The notes: generated by a model not told the origin, from the letters alone. Positions 18,107 to 26,363 are shown, counted from the stretch's first letter. The stretch: 34,510 nucleotides of DNA from Candidatus Nanoarchaeia archaeon (GCA_035290625.1 DATDTY010000001.1:1-34510), one strand, 5' to 3'. Program-made: numbers and translations.

Positions 18107-19750
18107 ATGATGAACACGAAGGTTCGACCAAAACTTCTGCTGCTCTGCGCATTCTTGATTCTTGCCCTGTTTGCAGCACAGATTACCTTTCCCGAAGAAA
18201 CATTTGTTGGGAAAGCCGCAGATCTGCCTGAATCAGATGCTTGTGAAGAGGCTGGCATCTTATTTTGCGGACTGATGGTCAGCAGGGATATTGTAAGCTC
18301 GAAGTTCACATCCATGGAACTCAGAGGGATTATTGACGAGACTACTTTGTATCCGCCTCTTGACAACTGGGAAACCGGCGATTGGAATGAGGACGACTAT
18401 ACTCAGGAAATACAGTACCCTGGACCTGACTTCCGCCTTGAGTTTGCTGAAGATCCAGGAGTTCGCGCATGCGGCCTTGAGGATGTTGTTGAAGAATTAA
18501 GAGAAGTAGCAGAAGAGATAGCATTTTTCAGGCTTTTGAAGGAAGGAGGGTATTATGATTCAAGGATCCATCATGTGGATAGAAGGTATCTCAATGAAGA
18601 GGAGCTTCCTGAGTTTGATCCAACATATACAGGGCGCCTTGCAGCAGATTTTTTGGAGCAATGCTCGGAGAATCCGGGGCTGGGAGGCCTGCATCCTCAG
18701 GAAGGAGGGACATTTGCAGACATCTATGGGCGGATTCCAACAGGAAGCTGCGCAATCATTGTTAACCGGGTCATAGACTTGCAGCTTTCAATACTTGAAA
18801 GGAAAAAGGAGGATATCCTGCGGTCTCATGTTCGGGAGGGAAGGTATGCTCCATTCACAGCGGAAGATTTTAATGAAGGGACTGAGGTCAGTGATACAGA
18901 CATATTTGAAGGGGCTAAGAGATTCGCCAGGAATTTTGACAGCGTATTTGATAGATGCAGAGTTTTCTTTAATAGATATAACGGAGATGCATCTGAGGAT
19001 ATCCTCTTTTCTCTCAAGCAAAGGTATTACGGGTATGCGTGTTCTGCATCAAAATCTGTATTTAGGCAATTTAACCCCCCTGAGGACGCACCACCAGTGG
19101 AAAGCCCAATTTATGGAAACGAACAGGGCATTTGTTTAGGCATATCCTCCACAGTCAACAGATTTTTCAGTGATGGAAAGTTCGTGGGAGGCGACTGTAA
19201 GATATCTCAGAGAGAATATGCTGACATGATAAGAGGTGAAGGATGCTTTGAAGTTCCCTGCCAGACCTTTAGCGAATTATTAACAGCAGTATACCCAAGA
19301 GGGAGCCATTCACCCCTCTCAGAGACGACGAGATTCCATCGTGAGCAGAATCAGGAACTGAAGGAATGTATGGCGAGAGAGGGGACCCTAGAAAGGAGAG
19401 GCACGCTGTTTGCGAGATGGTTTGAGTATACTAATCCACAATCTCTGCTGCAAATCGAGGAGCAGGAAATAAATTATTTTGATCTTCTCGATCGAATACT
19501 CGATGGCGAAACGCCTATGATATCAATTGTCGGCACTGCTTTGGGGCCCTCCCATTCAATTTTTGCGCATTCCTGTGATGATGTAGGCCTTATTGAGGTA
19601 TTTGATCCTAACTTCCCCGAAGATACACGTTATCTCAGATACACAGGATCAGGCACGTTTATGGAGCCAACGTTCTTGGAACCCGTCATTATAAGACATG
19701 TTGAGTCTCCTTACACCCCCAGAAACATCTGCCATGAGGAATCTCCTTGA
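18107..19750 (+). CDS. Secreted protein with papain-fold (C58/YopT-like) candidate triad
   Basis: A 547-residue protein with a signal peptide or anchor at residues about 9-26 (KLLLLCAFLILALFAAQ). The mature part is acidic with about twelve Cys, which may form disulfides. Near the C-terminus a Cys-His-Asp order resembles papain-fold peptidases: Cys343 in GICLGISSTVNRFF, His483 in PSHSIFAH and Asp500-Pro-Asn in EVFDPNF. This spacing and the Asp-Pro-Asn context are reminiscent of YopT/C58-type enzymes; the assignment is inference. Residues about 120-330 are helical and of unknown role. TTTAAATAG at 18080-18088 sits about 23-26 bases before the double ATG, giving a leaderless start. Confidence 0.72.
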   Translation: MMNTKVRPKLLLLCAFLILALFAAQITFPEETFVGKAADLPESDACEEAGILFCGLMVSRDIVSSKFTSMELRGIIDETTLYPPLDNWETGDWNEDDYTQEIQYPGPDFRLEFAEDPGVRACGLEDVVEELREVAEEIAFFRLLKEGGYYDSRIHHVDRRYLNEEELPEFDPTYTGRLAADFLEQCSENPGLGGLHPQEGGTFADIYGRIPTGSCAIIVNRVIDLQLSILERKKEDILRSHVREGRYAPFTAEDFNEGTEVSDTDIFEGAKRFARNFDSVFDRCRVFFNRYNGDASEDILFSLKQRYYGYACSASKSVFRQFNPPEDAPPVESPIYGNEQGICLGISSTVNRFFSDGKFVGGDCKISQREYADMIRGEGCFEVPCQTFSELLTAVYPRGSHSPLSETTRFHREQNQELKECMAREGTLERRGTLFARWFEYTNPQSLLQIEEQEINYFDLLDRILDGETPMISIVGTALGPSHSIFAHSCDDVGLIEVFDPNFPEDTRYLRYTGSGTFMEPTFLEPVIIRHVESPYTPRNICHEESP

Positions 19751-19854
19751 TCTGCCACTCGTGTAAGACGTGAAGGCCTCAAACTCTGAACAGAAGATGA
19801 TTATAGTGAAGGTTAGGATGAAGGGCACAAGTGAACCGCTTACCCTGAACTGCG

Positions 19855-20538
19855 TCACTCCACTGTCTTTGACGTGTCAACCTCTATGCCTTCCTTTGTG
19901 ATGTCGAAAGGAAACGTCTTGTCAGGAATTTTTGTTCCCCTCATCTTGATCACTTCGAGCGCCCTGTTTCTTACTCCTTTCTGCTTCCTGTGGTAAAGAA
20001 AGATGATCCCATCCACCTCAAACTCCATCGCTGCAGTCACGCTTTCATCAGTCACATTTCCCTGGCTTGTAAGCACAGCAGTGCAGTCCCATTTGTTGAT
20101 CAGCTCGAATAACGCAAGCGCAGCCTCCTTCTTTGTAAGCTCATCCTCATACAGCAGCACAAATGATGTTATTGAATCAATAACCAGCCTCTTCGCCTTC
20201 ATCTTTTCGATGATATGCTCAATAATGCCCCCCCCTTCAACCAGCACCTTCTTTACCTGCTCAGGAGTATACTCAAGGAATGAGAACTTCCCTTCTTTCT
20301 CGTATTTCGCCAGATCCCAGCCAAATTCCAGCATCGACTCGTATACCTTTTCCTTCTTCTCTTCAAAAGTGATGTAGATCCCAGATTCTCCCTTCTTAAA
20401 TCCCTCTACAAGGAATTGGATGGCAAAGATGCTTTTTCCCGAGCCAGCGGTTCCCGCAACAAGATTGATAGAATTCTTCTGAAACCCGCCTTGCAGCAGC
20501 GTATCAAGCTTGGAAATTCCTGAAGAGACCCGCGGCAT
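19855..20538 (-). CDS. KaiC-like RecA-superfamily ATPase (second of pair)
   Basis: A 227-residue single-domain KaiC-like protein. Walker A GTAGSGKS at residues 29-36, acidic pair Glu59-Glu60 after the second strand (ITFEE), and Walker B RLVIDS with Asp121 are intact. Archaeal KaiC-like ATPases act as signalling or assembly switches, and some regulate motility. The start lies three bases after the stop of the upstream KaiC-like gene and has GAGGGGTAG as ribosome site, so the two are co-transcribed and may form a complex. It ends convergent with the papain-fold gene. Confidence 0.9.
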   Translation of the reverse strand: MPRVSSGISKLDTLLQGGFQKNSINLVAGTAGSGKSIFAIQFLVEGFKKGESGIYITFEEKKEKVYESMLEFGWDLAKYEKEGKFSFLEYTPEQVKKVLVEGGGIIEHIIEKMKAKRLVIDSITSFVLLYEDELTKKEAALALFELINKWDCTAVLTSQGNVTDESVTAAMEFEVDGIIFLYHRKQKGVRNRALEVIKMRGTKIPDKTFPFDITKEGIEVDTSKTVE

Positions 20539-20541
20539 TGC

Positions 20542-21264
20542 CTACCCCTCTTTCTTAAAGTCCTTCTCGAACAAAGAAAAGGGCAGTTGGTCATGGAATA
20601 TCTTGACGCCTTTTCCATCTATGGTAAAGGGGTAGATGTCAAGCATATGGTCCTGGTTCCGCATTTTTGCTATCGTAAGGATGCGCTCAAATGACGAGGA
20701 TCTCCGCACCTTTGAGAGGAGGATCAGCCCATCGAAGAGAAAGTCCTCAGGCTCATACTCAAGCTCATCAAGATGCGTAAAGGGCTTCTCTGCTGTGGCC
20801 ACAAGCGTGACACTCGCTTCTTTCATTCGCAGGATAAAGTCAAGCACTTCCTTCCTGTAGTCCATCTCCCCTGCCACATGGATATAGCCGAAGAGGGTCA
20901 AAGAATCCAGCACGACGCGTTTGATCCGCTTTTTCTTGATGATCTCAAGAGGAGTGACAATCGACATCAGCTTTTTTGACGAGATTGACTGTTTGATGAA
21001 GGTAAGCAGGCCTTTCCGTTCCAGATCATCCAGGCCGGGGTATATCTCCCTGCCCGTCTCGCGGATCGAATCAACTTCTTCCTCTGAGGTTATGTACAGC
21101 CCGGGCTCCCCAAGCTTGGCTCCAGCAATCATGAACTGCATCGTCATCATTGTTTTTCCGGTTCCAGGCGCGCCAGTCACAAGGACACAGTTGCCCTGAA
21201 GAATTCCGCCATAGAGAATCTCATCCAGCCCCGGAATGCCTGTTTTTATCCTTGCATGTTGCAT
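20542..21264 (-). CDS. KaiC-like RecA-superfamily ATPase (first of pair)
   Basis: A 240-residue protein starting MQHARIKTGIPGLDEILYGG, the typical KaiC-family opening. Walker A GAPGTGKT is at 31-38, Glu61-Glu62 follow ITSEE, and Walker B RVVLDS ends at Asp120-Ser121. ATG 21264 is preferred to a start at 21363 because TTTTTATATC (about 21286-21295 on the plus strand) lies 26 bases upstream, and the extension would lack KaiC similarity. It leads a two-gene operon with the ATPase at 19855. Partner and target are unknown. Confidence 0.9.
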   Translation of the reverse strand: MQHARIKTGIPGLDEILYGGILQGNCVLVTGAPGTGKTMMTMQFMIAGAKLGEPGLYITSEEEVDSIRETGREIYPGLDDLERKGLLTFIKQSISSKKLMSIVTPLEIIKKKRIKRVVLDSLTLFGYIHVAGEMDYRKEVLDFILRMKEASVTLVATAEKPFTHLDELEYEPEDFLFDGLILLSKVRRSSSFERILTIAKMRNQDHMLDIYPFTIDGKGVKIFHDQLPFSLFEKDFKKEG

Positions 21265-21298
21265 AGACCAGCTACCAGCACAACTGATATAAAAAGAT

Positions 21299-21673
21299 TT
21301 AGGTCTTTGAGAGCCTGTCAGGCCCATTGAAGAACACAGCAAAAAACCCGGCAGCAAGGGCAAGATCCCTCACCATCACATCATTATATCCAAGATTGAT
21401 GGCAATAAAGAGCACATGGATAAAGGCAATGAAAGCTGCAACCCTCACAATAAATCCTGACAGGAGCAGAAGGCTCAAAGCAATTTCAAATACTCCATTT
21501 GCAGCGACAAGCAGGGTTGTGTTTGCAACAGCATCAGCCCAGCCAGGAACATAGGAAGCCCAGTTGTCCGGAGACGCCACCTGCCACACCCCAAACCAGA
21601 GCAGAAAGATTCCCAGGCTTATCCTGAGGATTACTGGCCCATAGGACGAATCAATCTTCATCCAACCACTCAT
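21299..21673 (-). CDS. DoxX-family membrane protein
   Basis: A 124-residue protein from ATG 21673 (MSGWMKID), with GAGG close upstream; ATG 21682 is an alternative. The open frame runs to 21883 but that part lies in structured element copy 2 and is not coding. Four membrane spans: residues about 14-32 (ILRISLGIFLLWFGVW), 48-66, 70-90 and 98-118, matching DoxX-type proteins found in quinone-linked or thiol oxidation systems. A second DoxX-like gene lies at 33273. The substrate is unknown. Confidence 0.8.
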   Translation of the reverse strand: MSGWMKIDSSYGPVILRISLGIFLLWFGVWQVASPDNWASYVPGWADAVANTTLLVAANGVFEIALSLLLLSGFIVRVAAFIAFIHVLFIAINLGYNDVMVRDLALAAGFFAVFFNGPDRLSKT

Positions 21674-21709
21674 ATTCCTCATCTTTTTAAGGGTTTTTAT
21701 TTTGATGGA

Positions 21710-21879
21710 GGTTGGTGCGAAATTGAAGGTTGCCATCATTTTGTGAGCAACATCGCTAATGAATAAGCATCGACATCGAGGGGGATGCCCCATGGAGGAC
21801 GAATGTCGATTATCACAGAGATATATGCCATGTGCGAACTCGATGGCAACCCGAGCATTGCGAGAATTTCGCACCAACC
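21710..21879 (+). repeat. Structured palindromic element, copy 2 (D subfamily)
   Basis: A 170-nt element. P1 GGTTGGTGCGAAATT (21710-21724) pairs perfectly with 21865-21879. P2 GGTTGCCATC (21728-21737) pairs with GATGGCAACC (21842-21851), with CGAGCATTGCGAG inserted on the 3' side. P3 is GTGAGCA with TGCGAAC, including tandem G-A/A-G. Core P4 is ATCGACAT (21769-21776)/ATGTCGAT (21803-21810), enclosing GGGGGATGCCCC. No clear flanking duplication is visible. A TATA-like CTTTTTAAG at 21683-21691 lies about 24 bases upstream. It sits between the divergent DoxX and DUF357 genes. Confidence 0.83.
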
Positions 21880-21927
21880 CCATTTTTACACATAAACTTT
21901 TAAACCTGTTGCAGTTTCAGGTACACC

Positions 21928-22218
21928 ATGAATATCATCACTGATGAAAAGCTTGAAAAGTATTTTTCCATCACGCAAAGAGCGCTTCTGAAGGCAAAGG
22001 CAGTAAAAAAGAAAGCAGAGATTGACTTTGAAGAGAAGGCGCTTGAATTCCTTGACATGGCCCAGCGCTACTTTGACGATGCAAAACATTTTGAGAAGAA
22101 AGGGGATATCGTGACTTCCTTTGCCTGCCTGAACTATGCCCACGGCTGGCTTGATGCAGGAGCGCGGCTTGGCCTCTTTGATGTTGGAGGAGACTCAACA
22201 CTTTTTACTGTGGATTAG
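21928..22218 (+). CDS. DUF357 family protein
   Basis: A 96-residue helical protein (MNIITDEKLEKYFSITQRAL) matching the archaeal DUF357 family: a Lys/Ala-rich first helix, a second helix with ALEFLDMAQRYFDDAKHFEKKGD, and the conserved end SFACLNYAHGWLDAGARLGLF. The function of the family is unknown. TTTTAAAC at about 21898-21905 is 26 bases from ATG, so the gene is probably leaderless, with its promoter starting about 20 bases after element copy 2. It ends overlapping the convergent peroxiredoxin gene by four bases. Confidence 0.85.
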   Translation: MNIITDEKLEKYFSITQRALLKAKAVKKKAEIDFEEKALEFLDMAQRYFDDAKHFEKKGDIVTSFACLNYAHGWLDAGARLGLFDVGGDSTLFTVD

Positions 22219-22682
22219 CGCACTCTCTTCACTATGCCCAGCACATCAGCGGCATGGCCTTTCGGCTCCACACTCCTCCAATGCTCTGCAATCCTTCCCT
22301 GAGGATCAATAAGCACAGTGCTTCTGATAACTCCTTCAATCTCCTTGCCGTACATCATCTTCTTCCCCCAGGCGCCATACTGCTTAATCACTCTTTTGTC
22401 AGGATCGCTTAAGAGCCTTACTGTTAAGCCGTGCTTTTCAATGAAGTTACAATGGCTTTTCCCAGAATCCGGGCTGATTCCAAGCACAACTGCATCGCTC
22501 TTGTCAAACTCTTTGCTAAGCCCCGAGAACTCGATTGCCTCGATGGTGCACCCCGGCGTGTCGTCTTTTGGATAGAAATAAACAACAACAAATCTCCCTT
22601 TCAGGTCTTTCAGGCAGACATCTTTCTCATCCTGATCCCTGAGGCAAAAATCAGGCGCTTTCATCCCTTTGGTGATCTCCAT
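22215..22682 (-). CDS. bcp: Peroxiredoxin, PrxQ/Bcp type
   Basis: A 155-residue thiol peroxidase that reduces hydrogen peroxide and alkyl hydroperoxides. The active-site motif is YPKDDTPGCT with peroxidatic Cys45; the downstream Arg is in VIRSTVLID. The usual PrxQ second Cys five residues after the first is replaced by Ile50; Cys78 in KSHCNF could instead resolve, as in PrxQ forms with the resolving Cys in helix 3. TATA-like sequence at 22703-22710 is about 24 bases from ATG 22682. It stands divergent from the Cys-rich membrane genes and CcdA, which suits a thiol-redox neighbourhood. Confidence 0.92.
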   Translation of the reverse strand: MEITKGMKAPDFCLRDQDEKDVCLKDLKGRFVVVYFYPKDDTPGCTIEAIEFSGLSKEFDKSDAVVLGISPDSGKSHCNFIEKHGLTVRLLSDPDKRVIKQYGAWGKKMMYGKEIEGVIRSTVLIDPQGRIAEHWRSVEPKGHAADVLGIVKRVR

Positions 22683-22785
22683 GGCGAACAGTCAGAAACA
22701 GGATATATTTCCATGTTGTGATTTTTGCTGATTCCAAGAGCACAGATTCACAAACTTTATAAACGCCATCACAAGCCTTCACACT

Positions 22786-23493
22786 ATGAAACTCGAAGGT
22801 AAGTTTGAAAGTATAAGCATTGGGCTTGTTGGTGTGCTGGTTCTCCTCGTTGTTGCAAACCAGGCCCAGATATCGAGCATTTCAGGATCTACAACAGGAT
22901 CCAGCATAGGACTGGGTTCAGGCTTGAGGCTCGGCAGAGGCACTGCTGATCTTGCTTCAGTGGACATCAATGAGATCAGGTCAACAGCGCAGGGCATTGC
23001 AACGCTTTTCCCTGTAGAAAAATTATCAACAGCAGAAGGGGCAATGCAAGCCATGTTTCCGACAGGAACTCCAGAGTATGGAGATGCGATGGGAGTGACA
23101 TTTGATGATCCTATCGGAGCCTTGACAAAGCTCTCAAACGCCTATCCTGCATTGGACCAACAGGCAAGAGGAAATCCAGAGGTTTGGCAACGATACATTA
23201 ATCTTGCTTCAGAGCCAAGAGGCGTAAGCTGCGAGTTCTGCTGCGGTGTCGGAGCAGCAGGCATCTCAAAAGATGGCCGCTCACTCTGCGGCTGCCAGCA
23301 TGCTCCTGCTCTTTTAAGCGTCACGCTCTGGCTGCTTATGAACACAGACTACAATGACGCGCAGATACTGCAGGAAGTATACCGCTGGAAAACCCTTTTC
23401 TTCCCGAGGAATATGATTGAGCTTGCAGGCAAGGTTGCAGGCGGAGACAGTTCAGTGTTAAATGATTTGCCAGGAATGGTAGGAGGATGTTAG
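22786..23493 (+). CDS. Cys-rich membrane-anchored protein with C-terminal LPGMVGGC tail
   Basis: A 235-residue protein with one N-terminal membrane span (about 9-29), a Gly/Ser-rich linker and an extracytoplasmic domain. A cluster Cys149-x2-Cys152-Cys153, then Cys168-x-Cys170-x-His172 (CGCQHAP), looks like a metal- or thiol-active site. The last residues are DLPGMVGGC, ending on Cys235. The next gene ends NLPQMVGGC with different codons, so the tail is conserved at protein level. TTTATAAA at 22756-22763 gives a leaderless start. No family name recognised; proximity to PrxQ and CcdA suggests thiol or metal chemistry outside the cytoplasm. Confidence 0.75.
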   Translation: MKLEGKFESISIGLVGVLVLLVVANQAQISSISGSTTGSSIGLGSGLRLGRGTADLASVDINEIRSTAQGIATLFPVEKLSTAEGAMQAMFPTGTPEYGDAMGVTFDDPIGALTKLSNAYPALDQQARGNPEVWQRYINLASEPRGVSCEFCCGVGAAGISKDGRSLCGCQHAPALLSVTLWLLMNTDYNDAQILQEVYRWKTLFFPRNMIELAGKVAGGDSSVLNDLPGMVGGC

Positions 23494-23494
23494 C

Positions 23495-23713
23495 ATGAAA
23501 AAGGAAGTATTGATAACCATTGTCTTGGCTGTCTTGGTATTGGTATCTTTGGTTCAGGCTCTCCAGCTGAGAAGCCTTAAAAGCCAGATTGAGACAGGTA
23601 GCTTTTCTGTGCAGACAAAGGCTGCTGCTACGCCAGTGGCGTCAGGAAGCGCCGGAAGCCCAGCATTGCCGCAGAGCCTGGATAACCTTCCGCAGATGGT
23701 CGGAGGATGTTAA
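23495..23713 (+). CDS. Small membrane-anchored protein with C-terminal LPQMVGGC tail
   Basis: A 72-residue protein: one membrane span at residues about 5-23 (LITIVLAVLVLVSLVQAL), an Ala/Ser/Gly/Pro-rich flexible linker, and a C-terminus SLDNLPQMVGGC with the only Cys as last residue. It starts two bases after the upstream stop and shares only the tail with that protein, so it looks like a minimal carrier of the tail motif. The exposed terminal Cys might form a thiol, lipid or metal link, or be a recognition signal. All of this is inference. Confidence 0.72.
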   Translation: MKKEVLITIVLAVLVLVSLVQALQLRSLKSQIETGSFSVQTKAAATPVASGSAGSPALPQSLDNLPQMVGGC

Positions 23714-23786
23714 TCTTTTGTGAAGGGGCAGATTCTTTGTTCTTTTCTGCTTCTCATCTCTCAAGCATTGCTGCATTTGGGGATGG

Positions 23787-24248
23787 ATGATGAATGGTTT
23801 AATTCTTGGGATGTTATCTATGGTCATGCTTCAGGCTTGTGCTCAGGCCAGTGAGGATAACCCTGATATGCTGGCCATCAACCTAATGGACTATAAGACC
23901 TTAGCATTCCATATGCATCCTCATCTTGAGATTGAGATTCTTGGGGAGCAGTATGTCATCCCAGCAAATATAGGCGCATCGCGCCAGGCGATTCGCGTGA
24001 TCCACACCCATGAGCCTGACGGAACACTGCATGTTGAGTCTCCTTATCCTCATCAGTTTGTACTGGCAGACTTTTTTACAATCTGGGGAGAACGTTTTGA
24101 TAAAACGTGTATCTTTAATTACTGCATTGATGAAGAGCATGAACTCCTTGTGTTTGTCAATGGAGGGCAGAGCGATTTGTATGAGAATACCCCCCTCAGG
24201 GAAGACGATGAGATAAAGATAGTTTATAGGAAGTCTATAGGAGAGTAA
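23787..24248 (+). CDS. Lipoprotein-like protein with HMHPH and HTHEPDG histidine motifs
   Basis: A 153-residue exported protein (double ATG at 23787/23790). The leader ends MLQAC, a lipobox-like site with Cys18. Residues about 42-100 hold the conserved series HMHPHLEIEI, YVIPANIGA, VIHTHEPDGTLHVESP and FVLADFFTIWG, a family I know only as uncharacterised, found in archaea and bacteria near thioredoxin, DsbD-like or copper proteins. The His clusters suggest metal binding. Cys109 and Cys114 (TCIFNYC) may form a disulfide. It precedes ccdA by 27 bases, probably in the same transcript. Confidence 0.78.
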   Translation: MMNGLILGMLSMVMLQACAQASEDNPDMLAINLMDYKTLAFHMHPHLEIEILGEQYVIPANIGASRQAIRVIHTHEPDGTLHVESPYPHQFVLADFFTIWGERFDKTCIFNYCIDEEHELLVFVNGGQSDLYENTPLREDDEIKIVYRKSIGE

Positions 24249-24275
24249 AGAACAAGAACCAAGAAGGGAATAGAC

Positions 24276-25271
24276 ATGAAGCTGCGATATCGTCTCATCC
24301 AAAGTGCAGGCGCTTTAAGCATAGCTTTAGCACTCCTCATAACCCTCTTTGCGCAGTCTGCAACAGCCCAGGATCTGCCTGTCGGCCTGCAGAAGATCAA
24401 TGAATACAACCAAAAGCAGGCAGAGGATATAGCTCTCAAAGTATCATTTGTTGTCGCCTTTATTGCAGGAATCCTCGGCATCTTCTCTCCATGCATCCTG
24501 CCGTTCCTTCCTGCCTACTTTTCTTACACATTCAAGGAAAAGCGGAATATAACTTTTATGACACTGGTGTTCTTTCTCGGATTCTCAGTCTCCTTTGTTA
24601 GTATGGGAGTGATCGCTGGCACGCTTGGCTATACAGCATTAAGCGTGATCCAGCCTGCGTGGCTTGTCAGGATAGCTGCTGTTGCAATCATTATCTTTGG
24701 CATCATGACCTTATTGGGAAAAGGGATATCCTCGTTCGTGAAGTTCAGGGTTCATTCCCGGAACGATATCCCAGGAACGTTCTTATTAGGCATATTCTTT
24801 GCTGTCGGATGGTCTGCCTGCTTAGGGCCTATATTAGCAGGAATACTCGGAATCGGAGCCGTATTGGGAAATCCTGTGCTGAGCGGATTCCTTCTGTTTG
24901 CATATTCGCTTGGAAATCTGCTGCCATTATTCGTATTATCTGTCTTTTATGATAGATTCAACTTAGGGAAGAGCAGGCTTATCAGAGGAAGGATCCTTCA
25001 TTTTTCATTGATGGGAGAAGGATATGAGGTTCATTCAACAAACCTGATCTCAGGAGTCTTGTTCTTGGTTTTGGGAGGGGTCATGCTGGCGTATAATGGA
25101 ACAGCTGCCTTGAATGCATTGGATCCTCTGAGGCTGTCAGAGTTCTTCTATTCAGGCCAGAATGCTCTGATTAGCTGGAAGTACAGCCAGATTGCCGGGA
25201 TTATGGCTTTGGCGGTGTTTGCGATAGGTGTTGGCTGGTTTTTGTGGAAGAGAAAAAAGGATTCTGAATAG
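24276..25271 (+). CDS. ccdA: CcdA/DsbD-type transmembrane thiol-electron transporter
   Basis: A 331-residue membrane protein that moves reducing equivalents across the membrane by a Cys pair. An N-terminal signal-like span (about 10-31) is followed by at least six further spans. The redox Cys are Cys73 in FSPCILPFLPAYFSY and Cys182 in GWSACLGPILAGILG, the two family hallmarks. The N- and C-terminal additions make it longer than the core CcdA (about 220-240). Its position after the His-rich lipoprotein and the Cys-tailed proteins suggests that it supplies electrons to them (inference). Confidence 0.93.
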   Translation: MKLRYRLIQSAGALSIALALLITLFAQSATAQDLPVGLQKINEYNQKQAEDIALKVSFVVAFIAGILGIFSPCILPFLPAYFSYTFKEKRNITFMTLVFFLGFSVSFVSMGVIAGTLGYTALSVIQPAWLVRIAAVAIIIFGIMTLLGKGISSFVKFRVHSRNDIPGTFLLGIFFAVGWSACLGPILAGILGIGAVLGNPVLSGFLLFAYSLGNLLPLFVLSVFYDRFNLGKSRLIRGRILHFSLMGEGYEVHSTNLISGVLFLVLGGVMLAYNGTAALNALDPLRLSEFFYSGQNALISWKYSQIAGIMALAVFAIGVGWFLWKRKKDSE

Positions 25272-25302
25272 ATTTAAATATGGTCTGTGCTTTGCAATAT
25301 GA

Positions 25303-26121
25303 ATGAAAGAAGAAGTGCTAGAGCTTCTGAGAAAGCATACCAGACATGAATTTGTTGCGTTAACCCCTAAGGGAAATGCTTCGGTGTATGCTGCATTTGA
25401 GACAGTCAGGCAATTAAGCCAGCAGAATGTTGTGCTGATTCCAGACCAGGGCGGCTGGGTAACCTACCGCCAGATTCCCAGGAAGATGAAGATGCTTGCC
25501 TTTGAATATAAAACAGATTACGGTGTCCTGGACGCTAAAGGCCTGCCTTTGCACCTCCAAAATGTGAACTCCCTCATCTATTCCAACCCTGCAGGCTACT
25601 ATGCCGATCAGCCAAGCCAGGAAATCTATAAGGAATGCTCCCAGCGTTTTCCTGTCATCATGGAAGTGTCAGGCTGTCTTGGCTCAGAGACCTGCGATGG
25701 AAGGCATGCTGATATCATGATAGGAAGCTTTGGCAAATGGAAGCCGATCAGCATAGGGACAGGAGGCTTCATCTCCTTCAAGGCTGAGGAAGCCTATAAG
25801 GCCTTCCTGGAGAGAAAAGAGCATAAAGAGCCAAGCATAGAGGAGACAAAGCTCCATGACCTCTATGCCAAGCTTGAGGCAGCTCCTTCAATCTACAAGA
25901 GGTATTACGAAGCTGTCCAGCAGATAAAAAAGGATTTGGGGAATTTTGAGGTCCTCCATCCGAAAAGCCAGGGTATCAATGTCATTGTGAAGTTCAATAC
26001 TGAAGATGAGAAGAAGCTTTTGGTCCAGTATTGCGAAAAGAATAAATATGAATACAAACTCTGCCCAAGGTATATCAGGGTGAATGAGAACGCATTGAGC
26101 ATTGAGGTGAAGCATACATGA
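25303..26121 (+). CDS. PLP-dependent transferase-fold protein, DegT/aminotransferase-like
   Basis: A 272-residue fold type I PLP protein. The segment GSFGKWKPISIGTGGFI (141-157) aligns with the DegT Lys-x7-Gly-Gly pattern, making Lys147 the likely cofactor lysine; SNPAG at 94-98 and MEVSGCLGSE near 120-129 fit the substrate and PLP-ring regions. It is shorter than full DegT enzymes (about 370), and the usual Asp before the lysine strand is Glu, so activity and substrate are uncertain. TTTAAATA at 25273-25280 predicts a leaderless ATG at 25303. It overlaps the next gene by four bases (ATGA). Confidence 0.78.
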   Translation: MKEEVLELLRKHTRHEFVALTPKGNASVYAAFETVRQLSQQNVVLIPDQGGWVTYRQIPRKMKMLAFEYKTDYGVLDAKGLPLHLQNVNSLIYSNPAGYYADQPSQEIYKECSQRFPVIMEVSGCLGSETCDGRHADIMIGSFGKWKPISIGTGGFISFKAEEAYKAFLERKEHKEPSIEETKLHDLYAKLEAAPSIYKRYYEAVQQIKKDLGNFEVLHPKSQGINVIVKFNTEDEKKLLVQYCEKNKYEYKLCPRYIRVNENALSIEVKHT

Positions 26122-26363
26122 AGAGGGTTATGTTCCTGGTGGTCATTTTCTTACTGATAGGCTCTTTGATGATCCTAGGGGCGAGAGACATCTCCCTATC
26201 CAACTCAACAGGCAGAAAAACCTTTTTCCTCAGCTTTCTTGAGTGGATGGGAGTTGTGGGAAAGAGCAGCTATGATACTGCCGGCTATGCAATAAAGCAG
26301 GATTGGCTTCCGAACGTGAGCCAGAACAGCAGCAACAGCTCAATCCGGAAGTTGCTCCGATGA
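26118..26363 (+). CDS. Small membrane-anchored protein, unknown
   Basis: An 81-residue protein that starts by ATGA overlap with the PLP-fold gene. One N-terminal span (residues about 4-22) is followed by a polar, Ser/Asn-rich extracytoplasmic part with several Asn-x-Ser sequons and a basic end (SIRKLLR). It also ends by ATGA overlap with the zinc-ribbon gene. No family recognised; the coupling implies co-expression with its neighbours. Confidence 0.65.
   Translation: MKRVMFLVVIFLLIGSLMILGARDISLSNSTGRKTFFLSFLEWMGVVGKSSYDTAGYAIKQDWLPNVSQNSSNSSIRKLLR

Noticed and set aside
21674-21883. N-terminal extension of the DoxX gene to 21883
   Set aside because: The extension is made of structured element copy 2 in antisense; it adds no DoxX-like sequence, and a good start exists at 21673.
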